Positions 1-10,144 of a stretch of DNA of 64,000 bases are shown one piece after another. Source of the DNA: Antedon mediterranea (taxonomy: Eukaryota > Echinodermata > Crinoidea > Comatulida > Antedonidae). The notes under the pieces were generated by a model, which saw only the letters and a list, made by a program, of their open reading frames with translations, made no database searches and was not told the DNA's origin. The DNA is taken from contig NC_092678.1 in NCBI RefSeq assembly GCF_964355755.1, positions 20,680,922 to 20,744,921 of the forward strand, given 5' to 3'. A program made the translations under genes and the position numbers. The stretch's first letter is position 1, and every line of letters starts with the position of its first letter.

Positions 1-606
1 AGTTGGTTTGTCAAAAAATCAACTACGTAACTTAATATCATTAATGTTTTTGTTAAATATGACATTTTAATGTTACAATAGTTATTGAATTCACAAAAAA
101 AAACATATTTACCTGAAAACCCCATTGACTAGAATTCAGTTTTTTGTTCAATTTAACCATTATTTTATAAGTGAAACATTTGTTTTGATTTTTTTTGCTA
201 TTAAAGTGATTAACTTTATTAAAACTACAAAATTGCTTATTCAAAGTCTGATTTTATAATCTTCATTATTCAGTACATCCTTAAGTATGACCATTTCTGT
301 TTTAAATCTCCAATTTCAAAAACCAATCTGAAAGGCATGAATGGAAAATGTTGCACAACATTTTATGATATTAAAAACATTTATTAAACACTTTTAACTG
401 TAAGCCTATGAACAAATGATAATTGGGTATTTGTATTTTTCATTAAAAGTAAGTGCCTAGTATTTGCAAGTAAAAGAAAAACAATGTTTTAATGTTGATG
501 ATCATGATAAATTAATGTTGTGATTTTATCATAACCACTGAATGTGTTAAAACTGCAACCAAAGAAGAGACATATCTTGAATAACTTTCAAGGTTTTTTT
601 TATTAG
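1..606. other. AT-rich sequence, probably intron of the death-domain gene
   Basis: No coding exon was recognised here. The stretch ends in a pyrimidine tract and a TTAG acceptor at 603-606, and the exon that follows starts in mid-codon, so this DNA is most likely intron. The first exon of the gene (N-terminal half of the death domain) should lie to the left of the window, since in the neighbouring IRAK gene the corresponding intron is about 1.9 kb. Confidence 0.5.
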
Positions 607-2052
607 ACATTTTGGTTTGGAGTTGAAACGGGATAAGAGCATGACAAGGGCAGTGTTGACAAACTGGGGAACTCAAGAAACAACTGTTCAGCAACTGTTT
701 GAGGTTCTCGTAGAAATTGGCAGAAAAGATGTGATTACAGAAATTATGCCTGGTAAGTAACATAAAGGTTAGAGTACTAAGAGTGAAAATATCTTGTATA
801 ACAGGTTGTGAATAGCCTTTTTTATATAATGTTTGCTAGAAAATCATAACATTTAGCAAGGTTGAAAGAATTCCAAAATGTCAACACACAGAGTAATATG
901 GAGGACTGTTAACAAAGAACAGAAAACTAAGAATAGATAATTTCTAATTTTAAAGATATCAAGGGCAGAATTGTATTGTATAGGAAGGGTTTTGATTTTA
1001 GCAATTTGTTACGTGCAATTATGAAAAGGAATGTTGCCTGTTTCGTTTTTACTTGCGAGTGAGTTGACCATACTTTGTACTCTAAGAAACAGGAGTAATC
1101 TACTGCAGTATATATTGTAAAGTTTTCTGGAGATTATTTTCTTAATATTTTTTATATATATATACGGTATAGATTACAACCAGAAAACCCAAAAACAACT
1201 GGTGAAGCAGAATCCACATCATCTGCTAGGTGAGCCTCAAGTTGGCAGGAATAAGATCCACACTACAAGCATTGAAGCAGGCCTGAAAGAGATGACTATT
1301 AGCGGTGACACTCAAAGCCCCTTGAGCATGGTAACAACAGCCACAGTGAAGGCAGAAAAAATACAAACTATGGACACAAAACAAGGTACTGTATAGTAGA
1401 TGTAAAGGTGGTTCCCACTAGCGACGCAACGCAAGGACGTAACGCAACGCAAGTGAATTGACCAATCACAAGCGATGGCTTATTCGCTTGTGATTGCTAA
1501 CTGTCCATAACTTCGCTTGTCATTGGTTAAAACGCTTGCGTTGCGTTTACGTCCTTGCTTTACGTTCTAGTGGGAACCAAGCTTAACTTGTGGCCAAATT
1601 TGAAAAGATCTAGCAACCTAATACGGTCTGTCAACAGGTAGACAACAAATACTGTACTCAGTAATACAAGTAGGATTTACCTCAAAATTTATTATTAGTA
1701 TTATTATAAAGTAGTATAGAAAAAACTTTCAAATCATGTAATCAAACTTATTAGTGAGCCATCTATTATGAATCATATGGTAGATTTACTTAAATACACA
1801 ACCACAAAAAAATATCTTTAATTTTATTCAGAGTTTGTTTGATAAGAAAAGGTTTAATGTTATTGATTGTAAATGTAACTACAAAAAGTCTTAATTAAAT
1901 ATAGTGTACTTTTTCAGTAGCATTCTAAAAGACAAATAATTAAATATTCATTTCTATAATAAATCAAATTTACAGAGCAACTGGAAACACAGAATCTACG
2001 AAAGAAAAGTACGTGGCAAGGACATTGCGCAACTTATAGCATGAGCATTTAA
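607..2052 (+). CDS. Kinase-less IRAK-like death-domain protein, 5' partial
   Basis: Three exons were read: 607-752, 1173-1385 and 1976-2052 (stop TAA 2050-2052), with matching codon phases (1 and 1). The first exon encodes the C-terminal half of an IRAK/Pelle death domain (FGLELKRDKSMTRAVLTNWG, then TQETTVQQLFEVLVEIGRKD). It has the same 146-nt length and phase as exon 2 of the IRAK gene at 3395-9675 and is clearly its paralogue. The second exon is a polar, Ser/Thr-rich linker that shares an HTTSIEAGL-like stretch with the [10 protein letters not shown] stretch of the full-length gene. The third is a short tail ending in TYSMSI. No kinase domain follows; an AATAAA lies 260 bp after the stop. 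The visible part is 144 aa. In this family the death domain joins the MyD88 Myddosome, so a kinase-free copy could be an adaptor or a competitive inhibitor; that role is inferred. It might also be a 5' cassette spliced to the downstream kinase exons. The start exon is not in the window. Confidence 0.75.
1405..1586. mobile_element. MITE, GGTTCCCACTAG family
   Basis: About 180 bp with imperfect inverted ends: GGTTCCCACTAGCGACGCAA on the left and the complement of CTAGTGGGAACCAAGC on the right. Its two halves also carry inverted GACCAATCACAAGCGATGG and CGCTTGTCATTGG motifs. It sits in the second intron of the death-domain gene, 20 bp after the donor. Other copies: 15632-15763, 16044-16322 (two abutting), 16936-17085, 17519-17645, 34736-34817, 40750-40815 and 42185-42337. 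There is no coding capacity. Confidence 0.8.
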
Positions 2053-2312
2053 ATAACCATGCCTAGTACGAAGCAATCGTCAGTGTCAAGTTAAAGCAGT
2101 ATCATCAACCGACATGCACACAATAGCAATCTTTGTTTCTCACAGATTTCCTCATATTTATCGTTTAAAAATTAATTATTTTTAGTATATAACAAAGTGG
2201 CTTAGAATTCCATCTATGCTTGTAAATGCTTATATCATTTTTTGAAGTAAATCTATTTTTTAACCTGTTGTGATCATTTTATATTTTTTATATACAGTAC
2301 TTGTTTTCTGAC

Positions 2313-2318
2313 AATAAA
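2313..2318 (+). terminator. AATAAA poly(A) signal
   Basis: Canonical AATAAA 261 bp after the stop of the death-domain gene and followed by T/GT-rich DNA. It supports this gene ending before the IRAK kinase gene starts. Confidence 0.55.
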
Positions 2319-3394
2319 GTTGAATATTATGATTCGAACTCTGTTCAAACAGTGAATTTTGTTGTGAATAATATTATAGTATTTTGCAAAGAACGTTCGT
2401 TGAGTTTTTGCACTCTTTGTGTTCATAATCAGTGTACAATGTCCCGCATAACTGGCTCAGCCTATATATTGTGTTAGTTCTGCGGTACATTTAACTTGAA
2501 ACCTGAGCTACGCACAACAAGATCTAATAAGATCGAAACAGTACTGTCTGCAGATTGGATATTTATATATATATTTTAAATTGTGGGTGGAAAGATTTAC
2601 CAAATTTGTTGTGGAAAAAATGCGGCCTATACTATGTAAACTTTTTACCAATCGAAAAGCATGTGCTTTGCTTACTGATCCGCGCATGCGTCATGCTGAC
2701 ACTTGCCGTATGGATGGAAAATGTAATAAATTATGATTACGTCAATTCTGGGCCTTCGTACATTGATTACGTCATTGTACAGTTGTTTTTTATTTACAAA
2801 GGGATAAAACCCGGAAGTTTGTGTTTTTTCCTCACACACGTCCGCTAAACTAAGTATGTGCGGTGCTTATGATGCTGCTACTTTAGGCCTAGCTACTCAT
2901 CATATTTGTTGATCCAACAAAGGTTGTCATTCTTTAATGCGCTGTTGAAACCAGCAGAAGATACGTTGTGCGTGTTACATTCTCCATGTAAGTTGTTTAT
3001 TTCAAGTAGTAGTAGCGGCAGGCTATACATAGGCCTAGCAGTATAGCTAGGCCTACAGCAGCTGTAAACATTTTTCGTACCCTAAAAAACTATCATACCT
3101 CCCCACGACCACAGGGCTTTGAAAATAATAGCGGGCCTAACTCTCCGAGGCTTGCTGTCATTACCTGTGTACGGGCTATGTAATAATATTTTGTAATATT
3201 CTTTGTAAATCCATTAAGGTTAAATTCATTTATTTGCTCTTCATTTTTCATTTAAACTGAGAACCATCTTATATTTTTAAATTATATTATACATTTTCCT
3301 TCAAATGTATTAACAGACATTTTGTTTTAAAATGATCAGTTTAATTTGATAAAAAATAAATCTTGATTTATCATTTTTATTAGCCGACGTCATT
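2319..3394. other. Intergenic spacer and likely 5' UTR of the IRAK gene
   Basis: No protein-coding exon was seen. A good donor (CAT/GTAAGT, cut after 2987) and a good acceptor (TTTTTATTAG, exon from 3384, eleven bases before the IRAK start codon) suggest a noncoding first exon ending at 2987, spliced to 3384. The proximal promoter would then lie around 2500-2850. AGGCCTA words occur at 2880-3060. The open frame at 2555-2848 has no recognisable protein content. Confidence 0.4.
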
Positions 3395-6300
3395 ATGCCT
3401 CTAAAAAATAAATTGTTGCCGGACATGTTGATACGGAAGATGCCGTTTGGTCCACGCCGGACCATCTGCCGGCATATGGACATAGACTCAAACACTAACA
3501 ACTGGGAGGCTTTAGCAGGGTCGATAATTGACCCCAGAACCAATTCCAACAGATATTCAATGAATGATATTGAGTGAGTTTTAAAATAATTATTGGTAGT
3601 GTATAATATAGCGTTTTATATCCTTTTAGACCGGGCGCCCGGAAGATTTATTCATGTGAAAAGATACAAAAGGTTTGATGATGTAGTTAGGTGCGTATTA
3701 GGGTGAGATGCAATATTCGACATTGCTGCCGGGTCACAGCCTGTACATAGGGCCTGTGGGGATCATAACATAGGGGGGTAAAAATGCATTTATTCATGTG
3801 AAGCAATACAAGGATAAACTTTTTTGGATATCATTCGCAGTGGGCTACTAATGATTACATCACCAATGACAGCAACTTTATCCTGTACGGGGCGCCAAAC
3901 AGCAACATTTGAGGGTCACGCCCAAATGGGTTTATTCATGTGAAGCGATACAAGGTTGAATCTTTTTTTAATGGCAGCAGTACATATTGGGGATGACAAA
4001 AACACCAATGACAGCAACTTTATTCTGTACATAAGCTCAGACAGCAGCCCTAAAGGTCCGCAGTTTCCCCCTATTCGGCTATATACTCGGCGCGTATGTC
4101 GTCTTATGGCGTTCAGCTGAGTTAGAAATACGTGATACGGACTCGGACTGACAATAAATACACAGTAGAATGATAAAACAATAAATAAAGAGAGCAGTTG
4201 TTTGCTGTACCAAATCATCAAACATCAAACTCTTAGGAACTCGCCCAAAATGTGTTTATCCATGAAGTATGAATCATTTTTAAAAAAAATGTTGTTTTTT
4301 TCACTTTATCCGGTACACAGCAGCTCAAATGCCCGAGGCTCCATTCGTGATCAACAATGTCGATAATACAAACACATTCACGATAACGAGTGACTTTTAT
4401 TTTATAATTGAAATATATCTTTATTTTGGAATAATAAATAACACCAACAAACACTTAACTAACAGCAGATTTGTATTTTAGGGTAACATTTTGAACAATC
4501 AATTTTATATCAAAATCATTATTTCGATCAAAATAATATAATTTAAGAATATTTTTCAGATAAACTAAATAATTACACTCATAATGATCGACACCGGTAC
4601 CTATTATTGTACATTATTATTATAACTCGATTTAAATATTGTTTTAATTACACACTAGACACTATAGTGATATGTCTATATGAAAGAAGGCAACGAAATT
4701 TAAATTTGCAACATTTTTTAACATAACATAACATAATAGTAAAGTAAATAATAGTTCGAATTCAACATAATTAGTAGCCCACTGCGAATGATATCCAAAA
4801 AAGTTTATCCTTGTATCGCTTCACATAAATAAATGCATTTTTACCCCCCTATGTTATGATCCCAGCAGGCCCTATGTACAGGCTGTGACCCGGCAGCAAT
4901 GTCGAATATTGCATCTCACCCTAATACGCACCTAACTACATCATCAAACCTTTTGTATCTTTTCACATGAATAAATCTTCCGGGCGCCCGGTCTATTTAG
5001 TGTGAAGTACTGTATACACTCATCAGAAATATCTGAAGAAGAATGAAATACAAACAGGTAAAAGCCTATGTACGCAAAATTTGTCAAATAACACTTGGTT
5101 CCTACTTGACGCAACACAAGTTACAATTCAGGTGATCCATTATTTGCAGTGCACATCTGTCAAGCTTAAAGGCCCATTCACACTAATACAATAACGATGG
5201 ACGATAACTAGATAAATATTTGTTTATGTTTATATTGTTACAAGTTTTAACACACGCTTAGTTTTTCCCAGAGTAATGTTTTATAATACTGTGTAAAAAA
5301 CACATTAGAAAGATATCGCTGTGTTATTTCAATACTTTTACATCTCTTCTCAACAAGTTAGCCTAGTTATTTCAACAACAAAAAATTATTTTAACTGATA
5401 TGAATGAAGTTTTGTTTAAAATTAATTTCTATGGCCCTTTTTTCTCTTTTAAGAAATTTTCGCTTAGAATTGAGAAAAGGCAATAGTATTACAGAAGCAG
5501 TTTTGCGAGATTGGGGAACACAAGAAACAACAGTTGAACAACTTTTGGAGGTTCTCTTTGAGCTTGGCAGACATGATGTGATCTCAGATATCATGCCTGG
5601 TAAGGTATAAATATGGTGACCCAGCAAGGACTAAATGAATAGTATCATTTTGTTTAGTGTCATACTGTAGGCAACACGTGCCCTATGGCCCAGCGAGGTA
5701 TAATCCTGATCTTGTAGATTTTTATAATGATTGTGATATTTTTGTGAATAAACATCATCTAAAATGTTTGATTGATTTTTTAGAATATGCTGTGATATTT
5801 TTTTAGAAACGCCTGTGTCATAGGTCATAAATCTAACCTAACTAGCATAGTATAAGCACATGTGACACTGTATTTGCCAATGATACAGAACAAATCATGT
5901 TGAGATACTGTACAGTACAGAGAATCTGCGTTTGATAATCTAAAACTAACTCCGAAAAATGTTAGGCAAGCCATTATTATTCTATATTTAAAAATGTTCA
6001 TCTTGAGGAATGCCAGAAAGCTAGTCTTCCAGATATTTAGGTCGGATCATTTCGTTTAACTGATTCCTCTCCATTGTAATTGAACTCTGACCCTGATTTG
6101 GACAAAGTTTACACCACACATAATTTATTAGTATACTGAACAACTTTTTAATTTCAGAGTATTTGGAACCGAAGACAGTTGAAATAGCCAGTAATCCCCA
6201 TGCAAGCTTTGAGATTGTCGGGGAGCACGGAGAGCCACCAATCGGCAAGGATGTGGACGACGTCACAACCAGTAGCATTGAAAAGGGCATTGCAGATGTG

Positions 6301-9300
6301 AAGATAGATAATACTACCAGTCAGCTTACTCCAAGTCAATCAAGCACAGCGGAACAACCGCAAGGGACTACAACCGTAGTCAAATCGTCCGAAACTGTAC
6401 AGATAATGCTTAAAGCAAGTGAAGAAGGAGGTATATGTAACATATATATAATTTATATAAACTTAATTTATTCACAAGACTGACGTGCAGTACAACTTGT
6501 TCAATCAATATTGATATTAACACCATATAAATCGCACAAATTCAACATTTTGCAGAGAATAAAATTGCCAGTAAGCACTCATTACGCCATAGACTGTGGC
6601 CTTTTCATAAAGGCCTTTGACAGTCATACAGCCCGCACAGAGATTTTTCCCTTTTTCTTTCAACCACTGCACCACTTTATTTCTCATGACTACAGTACTG
6701 CTGTATATATATTTTTTATTAAATTTTATTGATTGTTCAATTTTTATATCTTTGTATTTTCATTGTTTCACTTCTATATGGAGAGCCATCTTGATAGTGC
6801 TTTGCACTCATGGCAATCTTCAGGGTGCTGCACTGCTGTTTTTTGTTATATATGTTTGTGTCTGAAAATTGATTAAACTAAAATAAATAAATAATCTGCA
6901 ATATGGTCTGGAATATTAAATAGCGTACCCTCTGTTTTTTTGCTCTGTTTCTGAGTGCTAAATTATTTTTCTAGTGATGGATATCTGTTATTTTTCGTTG
7001 AAAACCATAACATCTAACTTTAATGAAAGAAGGAAACTTGGAGAGGGTGGTTTTGGGTCGGTGTATCTAGGAAGGTTACCAAAAAATGGCGAAGATGTTG
7101 CAGTTAAAGTTTTAAAAGAAGTAAGAAATAATTAATTGTGATATTGGTGTGTCAGTGGTTAACATGTTTGCTTGTCAATCTCAAGGTTCTGGGTTTAGAT
7201 CCCGGGTTGTTACACTATCCAGTATAAAGCAGTCCATGGTGGTGCCACATCGGACCATACTAGCATTCCTGTGGTTGTGTCAACTTTACATCGTTATTTA
7301 CCTGATAACCCTAATATCATTAGTTCAAATCTTTCAAAGTCAAAATACCACAATACCATTACTAGGTACCGTGTTTATTGTGTGACGAATTTGTTTGTTT
7401 AATTTATTTTCAGAAAGAAGAAAAGCATAAAAGTCAGTTCAAAAATGAATTAAAACATTTATCAAGGTATGTTCATTAAGGATCATGCCAAATTATTGCC
7501 GATGTTATGGCTACTACGGTTCCATTGTCTTAACCGTTTAGCCACTCACTCACTTGTTTTAACCAATTTCTTGTTCTCCTTGTTTTGTGGTCATGACAAT
7601 AAAGTTTTATCTTATCTTATCTTTTTTTTTTCAGTCTTAGCCACAAAAATATTCTTCCCCCAATGGGTTACTCATTTGATGGGCCTGCATACTGTCTTGT
7701 GTATCACTTCATGCCAAATGGTTCCCTGGAAGACTGCCTTAGGAACTCCACACCAGATAAATGTCTCCCGTGGAAGTTAAGACTTTCCATTGCTACGGAT
7801 ATTGCTCTCGGAATAGAATATTTACACAGTAAACACATTATCCATAGAGATATAAAAAGGTTAGTATATAAACTTTTCTACTCCGAGAGTTTTAATATAT
7901 TTTCCCGCATGGGTGATTGTTATTATCATTAATCTTTTATATGTTGTTAATGTATTTTATCTAGTGCAAATGTCTTATTGGATGCGAATTTTGTTGGGAA
8001 GGTCGCTGACTTTGGTTTGGTACGAAACATTGGTAACAAAACACATGTGACAAAGGTGATCATTGGTAGTCCGGTGTACATGTGTCGGGAAGCCTTCCAG
8101 GGAGACGTATCACCCACCGTTGACGTCTACAGCTATGGAGTGGTAGGTTTGATTAAAGCTATGTTCACGTTTGTTTAGTTTCACAAAACAAAGATGCCGC
8201 CGTTCAATCCTGTATATGGTTTTTCATTATTTAACAACATGGTGCCGTCTTCCAATCCGTGAAACAGAACAAGTATAGTGAATGTAGGTTGTAGTCTGTA
8301 TATATAGTCGATTATATACGACTTATATCCTTTTGACACTGCATAAATTCTACAACAAATCTTGATCTTCCCATTAATTGCACGTTTTCGTACATGCATT
8401 CGATAACCTTGCAAAAGTATTGTTGTAATGTTTGGTTGCTATTTGATCATGTTGCATCTATTGTGAATATTCAGGGCACGTACACACATGGACAGTAACA
8501 ACCCAGAGCAAAAAACAGACCTATTTCTGTTGTGATCTTCTGGAGTCCTTAGTGGGTCATTTGTGTGTTTTCTGACCCCCAGTGGGTCATTAATGTGTTT
8601 TTCTGGGGACCCCTGGTGGGGCATTGTTGTGTGTTTATCTGGTGAGTCATTAGTGTGTGTTTTTCTGGGTCCCCGATGGGTGATTGCTGTTTTTTTCTTG
8701 GGCCCCCTGATCTGCTCGAATTAAATATGTATTGAATGCCGCCATGCATTATTTCAGGTTTTGTGTACATTTAGTGGTATACTGGTCTTTTAAAAAACAC
8801 CAGTTTATCTTTAAACTCATAATATTAATTGTCTGTCTTCCGTTAGATTCTGCTCGAGTTAATAACCGGCCTTCCGGCCTCTGAGGTGCCAGAGACACAA
8901 GAAGACATCATAACATATTGCCAAACGAAAGTCGACGTGTGTCGAGACGAGTTATACAGCATTATAGATAAGTCTTTAGTGGAATATTGTACAGCAGATT
9001 TGGATAGCCTTTACAAATTAGCGGAAGACTGTCTAGAGCATAGAAAAGTTAAAAGGATAACAATGGAAAGGGTATGTGTTTATATAAGTCTATAAGTATA
9101 TGTAACTTTGCCAAATGTCAAAGTTCAACTTGCCAGCCAGCTTCTACAGTACTAATTGTGCTGAGCAGTAACACCACCACCATCAACGACCACAGCCCAG
9201 TCTGAAGGTTATTTTAAGGTTTTCCTACCCAGCCTAATCTCATCACAGCACCCACGCAAAGAATCTGGATACCTTAAAGTACTGTTTAATTCCTTGTACA

Positions 9301-9675
9301 CCATTCCTTGACGTTTGTTTTAGTAGTGTTGAAACTGTGACTTTCCAAGATGGTCATTATTTGTAAGTTTCGGAGGTGGAAACCCCTCCCCCTTATATTT
9401 CACAAATGAAAATGAGCTTGTCTTTAGTAGAATCTGTATCTATCCTCAGTGGAAACCGCCCGTCCGCTCCGCGCTTTGGGTAAATGGCCATAAGGAATAA
9501 CATAGAATTTGAATTACTGTTACCACTCATCTGTGTAAATTGGCCTTTATCTGTAATCTATATATAATATAATAATGAACATAACAGATTAATATTTAAT
9601 ATTTAATATAGTTTTCTCATCTTCTTTACACAGCTATTGAGTGAAATAAAACAAATATCGAAATACGAAGGATGA
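3395..9675 (+). CDS. IRAK4: IRAK4/Pelle-like death-domain serine/threonine kinase
   Basis: Complete gene, nine exons: 3395-3573, 5454-5599, 6158-6430, 6975-7120, 7414-7466, 7635-7859, 7965-8142, 8847-9071, 9634-9675. All junctions are GT-AG and in phase, giving 488 aa (human IRAK4 is 460). Residues 1 to about 108 are an IRAK-type death domain ending in [16 protein letters not shown] Ser/Thr-rich linker follows (about 110-199). The kinase spans about 205-485: glycine loop GEGGFGSV (222-229), VAVK lysine 244, helix-C Glu260, Tyr289 at the IRAK gatekeeper position ([12 protein letters not shown]), HRDIK (336-340), Asn343, and DFG (356-358). The APE motif is replaced by CRE (381-383), keeping only the Glu. 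IRAK4/Pelle binds MyD88/Tube through the death domain and phosphorylates downstream IRAKs in Toll/IL-1 signalling in the cytoplasm; that is family knowledge. All catalytic residues are present, so the kinase should be active. The start is the first ATG after a likely 5' UTR acceptor at 3383. AATAAA copies follow at 9884-9905. Confidence 0.93.
3628..4994. mobile_element. Foldback DNA element with ~224-bp inverted repeats
   Basis: About 225 bp at 3628-3852 return as reverse complement at 4771-4994, including a palindromic CCGGGCGCCCGG at each tip. The outer junctions read TA/GACC and GGTC/TA, consistent with a TA target duplication as made by Tc1/mariner-type transposition. The interior holds four degenerate ~140-bp units, each starting near TTTATTCATGTGAAG (about 3648, 3788, 3930, 4250). 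No transposase frame is visible, so it is non-autonomous. It lies wholly in intron 1 of the IRAK gene. Confidence 0.8.
6445..6545 (+). repeat. Dispersed repeat, copy 1 (second at 32045-32200)
   Basis: Sequence around GTGCAGTACAACTTGTTCAA followed by AACACCATATAAAT recurs at 32045-32200 in the sulfotransferase intron. It may be the 3' end of a non-LTR retrotransposon; no coding part is attached. It lies in IRAK intron 3. Confidence 0.55.
7145..7385 (+). mobile_element. tRNA-derived SINE-like element
   Basis: The start resembles a tRNA head: a box-A-like GTGTCAGTGGTTAACATG and, about 40 bp on, a box-B-like GGGTTTAGATCCCGG. An unrelated body follows, ending near 7385. It lies in IRAK intron 4. 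The assignment rests only on these promoter-like boxes. Confidence 0.5.
7495..7562 (-). mobile_element. SINE fragment (tRNA-like head)
   Basis: This matches the tRNA-like end of the SINE at 19245-19540 (GCCGATGTTATGGCTAC, CGGTTCCATTGTCTTAACCG, AGCCACTCACTCAC). Only the head is present. It sits in IRAK intron 5. Confidence 0.65.
9425..9490. repeat. Dispersed repeat shared with 47500-47560
   Basis: The run TGTATCTATCCTCAG followed by GCCCGTC and GCTCCGCG appears here, in the last IRAK intron, and again at 47500-47560. It is GC-richer than its surroundings. The family is not recognised. Confidence 0.55.
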
Positions 9676-9883
9676 TGGAAACTTCAATAGGACAATAACA
9701 TGTGGGATGTTTAAACTATCTAGATTCATTAACTCATTAGGATGTCTGTCTGCCTGTCCAACAGTAAGCACATCAAATCTTCAGAAGAAAAGCATTTTAA
9801 ACTAAAGTATATTTTTGGTTAAGTTTAACAGTAGCTAAACCTAAAATTCACAAACAAATGGAAGAGAGTCACTCAATAGACGA

Positions 9884-9905
9884 AATAAATAAAATGAAAT
9901 AAAAT
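9884..9905 (+). terminator. AATAAA poly(A) signals of the IRAK gene
   Basis: Overlapping AATAAA hexamers start 209 bp after the IRAK stop codon, the first plausible polyadenylation signals downstream. Confidence 0.5.
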
Positions 9906-10144
9906 GACTAGCAAGGAAATTATTAGCTACAGAGGTGGAGTAGAATCAACTGGTTCATTATCCTGAATACAGTGAACCCCGTCCCATGTTGTAATCAATT
10001 CTGGACAATTAATTGAGGTACCAAATCCAAAAGTGGGATGCTGTATGTAAATTTATCTTAAAATCTAAATATAAAAATGTATAATATATTTTATTTTATC
10101 AATCCAATTGAATCATAATTGATATTATATCATATCATATATAT

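Noticed and set aside
2555-2848. 97-codon frame upstream of the IRAK gene
   Set aside because: No recognisable domain, AT-rich start, and it probably overlaps the promoter/5' UTR.
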